A stretch of DNA of 64,000 nucleotides from Planctomycetota bacterium (GTDB lineage: Bacteria; Planctomycetota; Phycisphaerae; Sedimentisphaerales; Anaerohalosphaeraceae). Every line of letters starts with the position of its first letter. The stretch's first letter is position 1. The stretch spans positions 1-64,000 of the forward strand of contig VRUI01000006.1 of assembly GCA_019456225.1 (NCBI GenBank), written 5' to 3'. This document shows positions 15,305-25,500 of this stretch, piece by piece. Below the pieces are notes generated by a model. It ran no database searches. It saw only the letters and a list, made by a program, of their open reading frames with translations, and had not been told where the DNA came from. The position numbers were made by a program, and so were the translations under genes.

Positions 15305-17671
15305 TCAGCTTCTTCCGTATTGGCAAATTTCACCAAATATGCTTTTTATACCATCCTTGAACTCTGTAACATCATCAAGATATAATATTCTTAAGTTTTT
15401 AATTGCTCTAGAACAAGAAACATATAGCAAATTCTTAGTGTTGTTAAATTTAAGATTGTCTTCCATATCCAAAGAAGTTGAATCATTGTAATGCTCAAAA
15501 AAAGACGAGAATTTATTTCTATTCATTCGACCAAAGTCATTCTCCATAATAATAATGACGTTATCGAATTCAGCACCTTTTGTTCCATGGTAAGTGTGGT
15601 ATATAATATCTGCTTTTTGCTCATCCTCAATGAACTCATACCAAAGGATCCATTGGTGAATATCAACGCTTAGTAATTCACATAATTTTGTCTTCGCACT
15701 CTCTACTTCATCAATATCAATAATCGAATATATTTCATGATCAAATAATTTATCTACCTTTGCTGTCAAAGCTTCTCTGCCTGCATTTTCTATAATAAGT
15801 AATTCATCATCATTAATGACTTTGTGCAATTTCAATTTAAAACTATTCACTTCGTCTATGTCTATATAGGAAAAAAAATCGTCTTCTAACAACTTCTCAA
15901 ATATTCCTTTAAATTCATCCAATTCCTTCTGATCTGCTTTGGAAAATAATTCTTCATCAAACAAGTCTTTCAGTTTTAATTTAAAATCAAGCGTTTTGCC
16001 GCTACCTACATTTAGAAACAATTCATCTAATAAGTAGTTGATGAAATTCTGATAGGTACAACCCTCTATATTAATTAACTCTGCTATCACCTGTCGGTAA
16101 TGACTATTCCCTGAACTATCATATTTCTCAAATATATTTTCAATATATTCCCCCAATGAATCGCCCTTGATAGTTTTCAATAAAGCAATTAGTTCCTTTA
16201 ACTTTAAAAAAGTCATTTTAGAATAAATCTTTTTATCAATCAAGCTACTCAAAGATGTTTCAGAGTTACCTATATTAAATATGAATTGAGAAATTCTATA
16301 GAAAAGACTCGGAATACTTCCAAGTTTTGATGGATCATTACTTAATAATTCGGTGTTTAATCGGTCATAATTTTTCTTATAAAAGGCAGTGTCTGAAAAG
16401 TGCTTGTAGATAGCTGGAAACTCATTGAATTCAGCTACAAACTTGTTCAGCAAAACCAAGCAATGCAGTTTATTTTCAGAATTAATCTTCCATTTAATTT
16501 TATATTTATTAATAAAATCATGTTTGAATTCGTCAGTGCCTGTATAAAATTTAAGAGAGCCTCCAGTGCAATCAGCAAAGATTGACTTTTGTTTAATATG
16601 ATCATTTCTAATTTTATTTATAACATCAATAATCTCTGAATGAGACCTTCTGTTAAATTGTTTATCTATTTTTTTTAACCCTGGATGAATATTGGTTAGT
16701 TCGCTTCCGACACCATCTTCATAAATATTTTGTGCTGTGTCACCAAAATACCCAATAAATAGTTTTCTCTGTATGCTTTTTGCATGCTCATCAATTAGTT
16801 TCATTATGTGTATAACACTTTTATTTGTGTCTTGATATTCATCAATTAAAATATAGGGGTAACTATCAAAAATCAATCTCTTCAACAAATCATAGGTTTT
16901 AACTATTTTCAAAGAATACTCTAACAGAGTATCATGACTAATTAACATTCTATGTAGGATATCAGTATTGTATTTGTCTTCATATCTTACCTCAGTAAAA
17001 TTAGGGCTTCCAAGCCCAATCTGCTTTAAACAATATTCAAACTTATCAATTTTATAAATTGTATTTACGGTTTTTTTGAAGTTCGCAACATTATTCAAAA
17101 TATTGGGATATTGATATAGGCTCTCCCCAAAAGCACCCTTAAACTCCTTGGCTGGCTTATCGTAATATTTGTAAAAAATATCTTTAGAGGCAATTAAGTC
17201 CGTCATAAAAGCATCTTTGAGACCTTCAGATAATTTACGATAAGCTCTAAACCGCTTTTCTACTTTGTCTTCAGCATTGTCAATTAAATCAAACCGCAAA
17301 CGACCAAGCTCCTCATGAAGCTTTTCAATATGTATCTTCACAAGTTCTTTTTTATGTTCTCTGATCAATGCCCAAAGTCTTTCATGAATTGTCGAAACTT
17401 TCACTATATCAGAATTACCAAGACGATCTTTAATTTCATTAGTCGCAACATTGGTATATGTGATGCACATAATCTTCTGATTGTGATGCATCAATTTATC
17501 ACCATACTTATTGATAATATATTTCAGACTTTCAGTTAATGCAAAAGTTTTGCCTGAGCCTGCACCAGCGTTAAAAACAACATTCTCGTAATTATCTATA
17601 GAATAGTTAATAAGGGCTTGAACACCTAACTCTTCTTGCTTCGAAATAGGAGATATTTCTGATAAACTCAT
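15305..17671 (-). CDS. UvrD/Rep-like helicase (GajB-like)
   Basis: The 788-residue superfamily-1A helicase has Walker A AGAGSGKT at 35-42, Walker B ILIDEYQDT in the first half, a GDTAQNIYEDG motif III, and the late motifs YHGTKGAEFDNVII and LLYVSCSRA. Its start is ATG 17671, whose ATGA overlaps the OLD nuclease stop. A TTG further upstream would give a longer, less likely start. Paired with an OLD-family nuclease, this matches the gene pair of the Gabija defence system (gajA-gajB). It is longer than typical GajB (about 500 aa), having a large insert between the core motifs, so Gabija-like is safer than Gabija. Confidence 0.85.
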   Translation of the reverse strand: MSLSEISPISKQEELGVQALINYSIDNYENVVFNAGAGSGKTFALTESLKYIINKYGDKLMHHNQKIMCITYTNVATNEIKDRLGNSDIVKVSTIHERLWALIREHKKELVKIHIEKLHEELGRLRFDLIDNAEDKVEKRFRAYRKLSEGLKDAFMTDLIASKDIFYKYYDKPAKEFKGAFGESLYQYPNILNNVANFKKTVNTIYKIDKFEYCLKQIGLGSPNFTEVRYEDKYNTDILHRMLISHDTLLEYSLKIVKTYDLLKRLIFDSYPYILIDEYQDTNKSVIHIMKLIDEHAKSIQRKLFIGYFGDTAQNIYEDGVGSELTNIHPGLKKIDKQFNRRSHSEIIDVINKIRNDHIKQKSIFADCTGGSLKFYTGTDEFKHDFINKYKIKWKINSENKLHCLVLLNKFVAEFNEFPAIYKHFSDTAFYKKNYDRLNTELLSNDPSKLGSIPSLFYRISQFIFNIGNSETSLSSLIDKKIYSKMTFLKLKELIALLKTIKGDSLGEYIENIFEKYDSSGNSHYRQVIAELINIEGCTYQNFINYLLDELFLNVGSGKTLDFKLKLKDLFDEELFSKADQKELDEFKGIFEKLLEDDFFSYIDIDEVNSFKLKLHKVINDDELLIIENAGREALTAKVDKLFDHEIYSIIDIDEVESAKTKLCELLSVDIHQWILWYEFIEDEQKADIIYHTYHGTKGAEFDNVIIIMENDFGRMNRNKFSSFFEHYNDSTSLDMEDNLKFNNTKNLLYVSCSRAIKNLRILYLDDVTEFKDGIKSIFGEICQYGRS

Positions 17672-19830
17672 GACTCTGTGCCCCCCTTTACTTGATTCTT
17701 CACTGCACTCTTCAACCAAATTAAACCATCCTTAATATATTTAGGTAGTATTGGAATTGCTTCCACATCATCATTAACAACAATCCTATATAAGAGTTCA
17801 TTTGAAAAATCACTCTTACTGCCAGATATTTTTTTTTGCAATTCATAAGACTTTTCTTTTAGATTTTCTTTATCTATTGGATTCCCCACAATCCCTTTAT
17901 AAATATTAGGCTTAATAATTTCCAACACGGCATTAAGAATGTCATTTTTATAATTGGCTAATATAAAAGATTCTTCAAAACTGGTTGCAAAATAACCTTC
18001 TACTGCATTAAGCTGAAAAACAACAAAAAGATTATCATCTTCAAAATAATCGCTCAAATTATCAATCTTTTCCTTATTAGGATTATATTTAACAATAGTC
18101 TTATTTGTTGTTGTTAGATTATTTAAATCGCTAATCTGCACATGGCTTTCCTTTTCAATATCAGTCCTTTTTATATCTAAGTCAGTGATAATTAAGGTCG
18201 GAACTTTGAGCAACTTAATCAGAGGGTGGTAAACAAGGCCGTGGGCACCATTGATGTTAAAAATAGAAATATAATATTTATTGAGTTCTTCATCTTGATC
18301 AATGTAATAAGAAAGCAAGGTTTCTTCTGTAACGCCTTCTACAAAAATAACAGCATCGGAGAAGAACAACTCTGAAACTTTATACTTAATATGTTTTTTT
18401 AAAAACTTCAGGTCATCAGAAAGATTCTTTTCCTTCATTTTCTTTTCCACAGGTGTTTCTACAGGTGTTTCTACAGGTATCTCTACAGGTGTCTCTACGG
18501 GTGTTTCTATTTCAGTTGGTGCTTCCGAAGCGTTTACATCTTCCATTACGTTTTCATCATTCAAGTTTACTACATTAGAAAAATTATCAACAATGGTTAT
18601 GTAACTTATGTTATTGAATGAATTACCACTATGAATTTTACTATTCAAAATATGAGAAGAATGGGTTGTTATTATAAGCTGGCTATTAATTTCCTTCTTC
18701 ATATCCGCTATCAGGTAGGAAATGGCATCGTTAATATGCTTAATAAATAACTCTTGCATCTGTGAATGCATAAATGCTTCTGGTTCTTCAATGCAAATCA
18801 AATTTACCTTACTATGACATTCTTGCTGTGGATATCTTTCGATATAGTCAATCAGTTCCCCAATGATTGTCATCAAACTGGAATATCCTAAACCAAATTG
18901 CTCTTCAGGAATATATAATTCCCCTTCTTTATATTCATACTTAATTATATTAGTCATTAAGGTATCAAAGGTTAAATCTGCACTCAATTCCACTTCTAGC
19001 CTATCACTAGACTCAATTTTACCTAAAGCCTTATTTATAGATTTGGTGTGCGCCTTTGAAACACTTGTAGTAATTTTTTTATTAATTTTTTCTATTTCAC
19101 TATCTACCGTGCTAGAAGCACTGCGATTTTTCTCTGCTTTATATCTAAAGTTAATGATACGATTAAACGTTTTAGACAAGCTCTTGTCATCAATAATTTT
19201 ATTTGCACTAATGACTTTTATTTTAAATAAATCATTAAGTTTGAATTTGTTTTTATCTATTAAAGCACCTTTGGAATCATAGCAATTCAATTTAAACTCG
19301 GTACTGTTAACTATTTCCAAAAACTTTCTAAATAATATTGATTTGTCTTTATATTTTGAAATGAGCAATTTCGTTTCTTCTACAAATTTAGTAGTTTCTT
19401 TTATCTCATATTTTAAGATAATTTGACAGTCTCTTTCTTTATCACCCGAGGTAACGTTTTCTATATTCATAAAGGGAGCGATATTCGTAACTAAATCACA
19501 GTTGCTATTAAAATCAATTGCAACTTGCACTTCAAACTCAAGGCTAGGAAATTGTTCAAAACTTCCTTTTAGATATCCCTTTAGCAGGCTATTTAGATAA
19601 ATAAAATTAAAATCATTTGCTTGAAACTTGTTCTCTGTTATCAACTTTTTTAAAGCTTCTATAACGGTTGTTTTTCCCGAATTATTCTTCCCGACAATCA
19701 ATGTTGTTGATGGTGCTATATTGATTTCCCCAGGCTTCAGGGGATCACCTTTTGCGCCTACAAACTCTATAACATTGTTTTTTTTACCAAACTTCCTGAA
19801 ATTAGTAATCTTTAGACTTTTTAAATGCAT
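17668..19830 (-). CDS. OLD-family ATP-dependent nuclease (GajA-like)
   Basis: The 720-residue protein has an ABC-type ATPase head with Walker A GKNNSGKT at 47-54 and Walker B/signature LICIEEPEAFMHSQMQ near residue 340. Its C-terminal TOPRIM nuclease has FVEGVTEE near 497 and the acidic pair in ITDLDIKR. Between the two lies a repeat of five ETPVE-like units. AGGAG precedes ATG 19830. The gene starts by overlapping the stop of the NucS-like gene (TAATG) and ends with ATGA into the helicase. OLD-plus-UvrD pairs are class 2 OLD / Gabija systems that cut phage DNA. The length and the repeat insert are atypical. Confidence 0.85.
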   Translation of the reverse strand: MHLKSLKITNFRKFGKKNNVIEFVGAKGDPLKPGEINIAPSTTLIVGKNNSGKTTVIEALKKLITENKFQANDFNFIYLNSLLKGYLKGSFEQFPSLEFEVQVAIDFNSNCDLVTNIAPFMNIENVTSGDKERDCQIILKYEIKETTKFVEETKLLISKYKDKSILFRKFLEIVNSTEFKLNCYDSKGALIDKNKFKLNDLFKIKVISANKIIDDKSLSKTFNRIINFRYKAEKNRSASSTVDSEIEKINKKITTSVSKAHTKSINKALGKIESSDRLEVELSADLTFDTLMTNIIKYEYKEGELYIPEEQFGLGYSSLMTIIGELIDYIERYPQQECHSKVNLICIEEPEAFMHSQMQELFIKHINDAISYLIADMKKEINSQLIITTHSSHILNSKIHSGNSFNNISYITIVDNFSNVVNLNDENVMEDVNASEAPTEIETPVETPVEIPVETPVETPVEKKMKEKNLSDDLKFLKKHIKYKVSELFFSDAVIFVEGVTEETLLSYYIDQDEELNKYYISIFNINGAHGLVYHPLIKLLKVPTLIITDLDIKRTDIEKESHVQISDLNNLTTTNKTIVKYNPNKEKIDNLSDYFEDDNLFVVFQLNAVEGYFATSFEESFILANYKNDILNAVLEIIKPNIYKGIVGNPIDKENLKEKSYELQKKISGSKSDFSNELLYRIVVNDDVEAIPILPKYIKDGLIWLKSAVKNQVKGGTES
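18449..18508 (-). repeat. Five 12-bp tandem repeats inside the OLD nuclease gene
   Basis: Five in-frame copies of ACAGGTGTTTCT (plus strand; two have small changes) encode a repeated P-V-E-T / P-V-E-I linker between the ATPase and TOPRIM domains. Such repeats change copy number readily without breaking the frame. Confidence 0.85.
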
Positions 19831-20435
19831 TAATTACTCCTCATATTTTTCTTTTTCCACAACTGTTGATTTTGGTCAAGAGCAAGGATGTCAATAAAAC
19901 CCCCGGATATTGGGTACTCAACGCCACTTCTTTCCTTTTTGTCTACATACAATTCCAGCCCAGATTCTATCAGATTTAAATTTTTTGCTAAATAATCTCT
20001 TAGATGTGCTTCTGCAGCAAAGGCAGTGTTGATGTTTTGGTCAGACGCTGTTCTTTCAATAACAATAGGCTCATCAAGTAATTCATTATGAACATCAGAG
20101 CCTGTCTGCCGAACTATCATCTTGCCATTGTCTCCCATACAAAGTTCCCAATGGCCGTGTCGCTTAGGATCATAAAATTCAACAAGACCGTATCCTGGCT
20201 TAAAAAGAAAATCATACTTGCCCGTGCATTTTCTGGGTCTGGAATTTTCAGGCCAGTTAATGCGTGATTCTACGTTTACGCAAGAACTTAATATTGTGCA
20301 CTGAATCGTATTATCTTTGGTTCCAGGGTAGTGCTGTTGTATCCATTTGACAATTGCACCATTTGTCGTTTCACCTTCAAGGGATTCAACTGCTTCTCTT
20401 ACCATTTTTAATACTGTAGGCTTTCCGTTCGTCAT
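19830..20435 (-). CDS. NucS-like PD-(D/E)XK protein lacking its C-terminal ExK motif
   Basis: The protein has an N-terminal helical region (about 1-60), a central region ending near HGHWELCMGD, and a C-terminal segment AEAHLRDYLAKNL...GGFIDILALDQNQQL. That segment resembles the start of NucS/DUF91-type PD-(D/E)XK nuclease cores, in which an ELK motif normally follows at once. Here the chain instead ends with WKKKNMRSN, so the catalytic ExK is missing. Its stop overlaps the OLD start. I prefer ATG 20435 (201 aa), with GGAG upstream, over ATG 20450. It may be an inactive DNA-binding remnant or a partner subunit. Confidence 0.55.
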   Translation of the reverse strand: MTNGKPTVLKMVREAVESLEGETTNGAIVKWIQQHYPGTKDNTIQCTILSSCVNVESRINWPENSRPRKCTGKYDFLFKPGYGLVEFYDPKRHGHWELCMGDNGKMIVRQTGSDVHNELLDEPIVIERTASDQNINTAFAAEAHLRDYLAKNLNLIESGLELYVDKKERSGVEYPISGGFIDILALDQNQQLWKKKNMRSN

Positions 20436-20553
20436 CTCTCGTTTCTCCATGAAATATTAATTAGCTGTTTAATCATAGATTGACAGCCAGTTTGACCACA
20501 TTAGTGTTTTTGCAACTTCGTCAGGCATTTTAGTATCCCTTTTGAAATCAACG

Positions 20554-21924
20554 TTACCTTATAAATTTCCTGGTAAGTGAAACAATAAACACTGCCATTA
20601 TCGCAGCACCTAATACAGCTTCTGTAGAAGATAATAATCGTGAGAATCCCGGAGTTGGTTTAATGTCGCCATAGCCAAGCGTAGTAAATGTTACTGTACT
20701 AAAATAGAGACAAGTGCCGATAGAGGTGCTTTCAGTACCTGTGTTTCCACTTTTGTCAATCCCACCAATTGTTAAAAAAAGAATCGCCCAAATCAATATT
20801 ACAGCACATCCAGTTATCAGCGGTCTTAAAGGTCTTTCTCCGTACCCAAAAAACCATCGCCCAATTACCACTCCTAACCACTGAAATAACAAATTACTCT
20901 TTAACTTCCTGAATTTTACATTAAAAGGATTCAGAGTTGCATTCTTTTGATTGTTCACACTTTCAGCACACTTATGCTGAAAGTGGTAGATGCCCTCCAT
21001 TTCTGAATCACCTGCTTGATGAGCGGTTTGTTTGGCAACTCTGTAAGGTTCTATCGAATCACCCGGCCTTGAAAATGACTTGAAGTCTGTATCTAAAAAA
21101 AGTCTATCATTGAAATGATTATTACGGTCAATCAATACGCTATTATTGAATTCTGCTTTTCGGAATTCGGCATGGTCGTCGAAATGGTTATCAACATACC
21201 TTACAGGACAGTCAAAACGGACGTTCCAAAATGAAACCTTTCCGTGAAAGGAGTTATGTAAAAACCTCACTCTGTTCCTTCGTTTGTCCTTTTTCCCAGA
21301 ATATTCCAGAAAATTCGCAGCTTCAAAATTTGTTCTGCCCTTAATTTCACATTTATCAAAATCGAGTTCGTATTCAAAAGTTCCATTTTTGAAGAAAGCA
21401 TCATCGCGGAAGATGACATCTAAAAAGTGTACGTACTCCTTCCAAATACATCTATCAAAATTGGCAAAGTATTGAAATTCTGTTTTCTTGTGTTCTCCGA
21501 CCGATGGAGACTCTTCGCTTTCAAAGGCCGCCATCGCGTTGAATGTCGATCCGGAGAAGTTCGCATCCTGCATAAAAACCACTCCTGCAAACCGGGTCTT
21601 GCCATCAAAAAAGGTATTTCCAAATTCCGCATCGCCATGAAATTGAGTAAATAGAAATATCCCCCCATCAGGGAATTTGCAATTTTCAAAAATGGCATCC
21701 TGTTCAAAAACTGCCTTGCTGAAAACGGTACTGTGCAAAAAAGTAGCACCTGAGAAATCGGCATCACTATGAAATGTTATGTTGTGAAAATATTCACCTG
21801 CTGGATCTTCCGGAAACTCCATATCGGAAAAATCTATCGTGCCCTCAGGTACTGCATCAGCAACTCTTTGCCTCTGATCTTTCCAGAATTTTATAGTGTT
21901 ATCTGTATTAAAAATATCAGCCAT
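20554..21924 (-). CDS. Pentapeptide-repeat protein with K+-channel pore
   Basis: The 456-residue protein has an N-terminal pentapeptide-repeat helix (about 36-270, F-x-x-A/x-x-F units such as FSGATF and DANFSGSTF). A hydrophobic helix around 365-385 is followed by a pore segment with the potassium selectivity filter TLGYGD at 415-420 and a second transmembrane helix near 430-450. The architecture is that of an Ion_trans_2 channel fused to pentapeptide repeats. GGGGGAG precedes ATG 21924, one base after the 4-TM gene's stop. Its place between two nucleic-acid defence modules suggests a membrane effector that depolarises infected cells; this is inference. Confidence 0.75.
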   Translation of the reverse strand: MADIFNTDNTIKFWKDQRQRVADAVPEGTIDFSDMEFPEDPAGEYFHNITFHSDADFSGATFLHSTVFSKAVFEQDAIFENCKFPDGGIFLFTQFHGDAEFGNTFFDGKTRFAGVVFMQDANFSGSTFNAMAAFESEESPSVGEHKKTEFQYFANFDRCIWKEYVHFLDVIFRDDAFFKNGTFEYELDFDKCEIKGRTNFEAANFLEYSGKKDKRRNRVRFLHNSFHGKVSFWNVRFDCPVRYVDNHFDDHAEFRKAEFNNSVLIDRNNHFNDRLFLDTDFKSFSRPGDSIEPYRVAKQTAHQAGDSEMEGIYHFQHKCAESVNNQKNATLNPFNVKFRKLKSNLLFQWLGVVIGRWFFGYGERPLRPLITGCAVILIWAILFLTIGGIDKSGNTGTESTSIGTCLYFSTVTFTTLGYGDIKPTPGFSRLLSSTEAVLGAAIMAVFIVSLTRKFIR

Positions 21925-21925
21925 A

Positions 21926-22558
21926 TCACCACTCCCCCTGCTCTTCTATGACGGCCTTGCGAAGTTTTCGACCACTCATATATGGCTGTAATAAGGAAAA
22001 AATAATACCACCCAAGCAGGCAAATGGATAAAACTTCCAAGCTAACAGCAATTTGGAAGACATATCACCTGGTGAATACAAGAACTTGACTATGCTCAGG
22101 CAAATTATGACAAACAGGGATGCCCAATAAAAGACTTTAATATTTCCAGGGGGATCGCACCATGGAATACACTTTATTAGCTGATATTCTAAGAATTTCT
22201 CAGGGCAACGAGGCCATCTTTTTAGCATTGATTTCTCAATATCCAGAAACTTACTTGACTCAAATTTAGCTAACTGAAGTGTGAGGTAGCGAAAATTATA
22301 GCCAAGAGCAATTGTGTAAACACATGAGATCATTAGAACAAACAAAACAGCATACATGCCAAGAACATATATAAGAGCGTCGTTACGGAATTCAGAGGAA
22401 TGCAAGAAAATCAGTGCAGCGATAGCTGGTCCAAGTATCGCCAAAAAGCGAAGCACGTCCTGTTCCCTATGGCGTAAAGCCTCTAAAAATAGCTGATGTG
22501 TTTGCAGAAGAGCTTTTTGTTGAAGATCTTTAAGTTTAATATTCTTTTGTTCTTCCAT
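21926..22558 (-). CDS. Four-transmembrane hypothetical protein, 210 aa
   Basis: The 210-residue protein has a short polar N-terminus and four predicted membrane helices (about 39-56, 63-85, 136-158 and 165-185), with a soluble stretch between the second and third. The start ATG 22558 is 9 bases past the methyltransferase stop, and the gene ends one base before the channel gene. I do not recognise its family. Close coupling to the channel suggests that the two act together in the membrane. Confidence 0.65.
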   Translation of the reverse strand: MEEQKNIKLKDLQQKALLQTHQLFLEALRHREQDVLRFLAILGPAIAALIFLHSSEFRNDALIYVLGMYAVLFVLMISCVYTIALGYNFRYLTLQLAKFESSKFLDIEKSMLKRWPRCPEKFLEYQLIKCIPWCDPPGNIKVFYWASLFVIICLSIVKFLYSPGDMSSKLLLAWKFYPFACLGGIIFSLLQPYMSGRKLRKAVIEEQGEW

Positions 22559-22567
22559 AATTTAACC

Positions 22568-25500
22568 TTAATCATCCAAGCCATAGAGTTTTGTAACAAT
22601 CTTATCTATCTCCGATTCCCATTTTTCACAATTTATTCCTCCTGCATCCAAGCATTTCTTCACTAGCTTTTCAATAGTCTTTTTCTCTCCGGATGACGCT
22701 TTGGGGATAGGAAGCTGCTCAACAAATATTGTCTGCAATGTTAGTCTTCCACCTTTGTCTTCATCACCAAGAACAGAGCAAACCCTTTTTAAATATTCCC
22801 ATGCTGATGATGAATTAAGTATGCCAAGTAAATACATATTTCCAGTTGGTATTGTAAAAACTGTTTTTAGTGGGTAGATTCCAGAGTCATCGAAAGCAAA
22901 ACGTCTCTCTTTTGCAATTTCAGGGTAATGAATCTTTGGGGAATCATAAAGGCCGTAATAAGTACACGGCCTTAGTTCCCACCAATGATTACCCTGGTCC
23001 TGTCTGGCCTTTAATTCATTCTCCCATTTTTTTAAATGGCTGAAGATAGCACGATACTTATCAATTTCTACATTAATAGGAGTAACAATAATCCACCTGT
23101 CTTTATCTCGAATATGCCATTTGCGTACATCATCTCCTTTTGCCATTGGTTTAATTAAATCTTCGCTTGCTGGGTCCTCCTCGATCAATTTCTCTCTTGT
23201 TTTTGAATCAATAACAAATGCTTTGTTGAAACCTGTCAGTATGCCTCTGTAAATTTCGCCATTTACATATTCCTTTAATGAAATGCCGGAGGCCTCCATC
23301 TTGCGAAGGGTTTTAATGGTTTCAGCGTCTGTTAAATTCCAGTCTTCACCTTCAATTGCATCTGAGGGCAAAACACTTCCAGATTGACGAATAATAGCTT
23401 TTACGTCAGGATAAGGGCTGTCGAGAGTTTTTACCTGCGTAAAGGTTGTTTCTGATTTTGTTTCTGTTTTCTGGGCTACAAAGATCATAGGGAAAGTTGC
23501 AGCTGTTTCAAAAACCGGCAATTCACCAAAATCTGTAACGGAAATAATATTGCACTTTTCTGCAATATATCCTCTTAATTTTTTGCCATAATTCGCTCTG
23601 AACCATTTATTTGGTGAAATAAAACTTAGCACCCCTCCCGGAGCTAATAATTCAACGGCACGAGTGTAGAAATAAGTATATAAATCAGCAGTACCTACAA
23701 ATGTATCTTTATAAATATCTTTAAGTACAAGTTTGTCATCCTTAATAAGTTCCTGGCGAATATAAGGAGGGTTTGCAAGTACAATATCAAAGCCACCAGG
23801 CTCAAAAGTAGTAACTTTATAGTCTTTCAGTTCATCAATGCCTTTTTGTATCTCTTTTTGCCTTCGACTTGACATGAAAACTTCAGCAAAGTGTACATGC
23901 CATGCAATAACACCTTGGCCATATGCCGTGCTGGTATCTGAGGCAATTTCATCTTCTTCCTTTTTGATTTCATCGTATAGTTGTTTTTTACGATCTCCAT
24001 GAGCAGTAAGATACTCATCTTTTTTTATGACAAGTGTTTCTGAACGCTGTTTCATTTGCTGCAGGAATAGCAGTTTATCACTGTCATAGTCAAGAGGATT
24101 ACAAGGCCCAAGCACAGCGTCTCCAGTTTCAATCTTGAAATCAAGATTTGGAAGTGGCTGGGGGCTATCAGCTTCTACCGCAAGCGAAAGCCAAAGCCTA
24201 AGTTTGGCAATATTTGTTGCAAATGGGTCAATGTCTACACCATAAAGGTTGCGGCTGATTGCTCTAAGTTTTAATTCATAATGGAAATTAGGTTCAGCTC
24301 TGAGTTTTTGATTCTGTAATGCACGACGGATCGCCATAAGTTCCTGTAAAAGGCCAAGTAGATATGCACCAGACCCACAGGCAGGATCTAATGCTTTCAA
24401 TGTTTCCAGATAATACAATATATCATCAGCATCTTTTTCTGTTAGACTCCCGTCTTCAAGCTCATGTTCATCGACTAACTTCTCAATGGCCTCTCGAGCA
24501 GCAGATGTTTTTTTAAAAAGATAACCCTTGATGGCTTCACGGCACATAAATGACACTACTGCCCTTGGTGTATAGTAACTGCCTGATTCATGTCTGCCAG
24601 TCACAAGTTCCTCAAAAACCTTACCAAGCATTTCAGGATCAACAGCAACTTCGATGTCTAATGGAGTTGACTCTTCGACTGTAAAATTGTATTTGTAGAA
24701 AAGGCCATCAGGTCCAAGAATATCTGAAAAAGCATTGTCAGGAATATCATCAACCTTACCATCAAGATTTTCGTCTTCCTCAAACAAGCCTCCATTCAGG
24801 AAAACCGTGCTGCCTACCGCTTCAAAATCCTGCTGCCCTTCTATTGCTAATGCCACAAAGAACAAGGGGGATAGCCGACTTTTGAAGAAAGACTCACCAT
24901 TTAAGCCGCCCGCAGCATACAAATTTGCAAGATAATCTGGCGAATCTCCAAATTGAATCCAACGCTTTTTTTCAAGAAACCGGAGAAACATCAAACGGTT
25001 CATCAGGGTCTGTGTATATAGCCGCAACTCCTCATCTTTCAATTTATTAACCGAAGCAATCGCTTTTTCTAGCCCACCAAATATCTTTGCGTATTCTCTG
25101 TAGAACTCTTTCGTAACAATCTCAATAGAGAATCGCTCTTTGAGATCATCGAAGCATTTGACTCTGCCGGGCTTTAATAAATATTCCTGAATGGTATGAG
25201 TCTTCGTTTCCGGGCCAAGAAAAAAAGAAAGTCTTCGTGGATTGGAAAAGTCCTTGGTGATTTCCCTGCCTTCTAGTTTGAGTTCCAACGTAACCAGCGA
25301 GAGGCGAAAATTCGCTGTTTTTGTAGAAATAAACAATATCAATGCCTGCTCCTTACCATGGCTGGCAAGTATGCGGAAGGTTTCTCTGGACAGCGTGACT
25401 CGGGGATCGTTCTCGGAGTGATGTTTGATCTCAAAGACTGGCATATCCAGCGATGGGACTTCGCCTATTTTTGTGACCTGTTTGATATAGTCAGGCTTGA

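Noticed and set aside
18449-18508. CRISPR-like repeats
   Set aside because: The 12-bp units are contiguous and coding, with no spacers.
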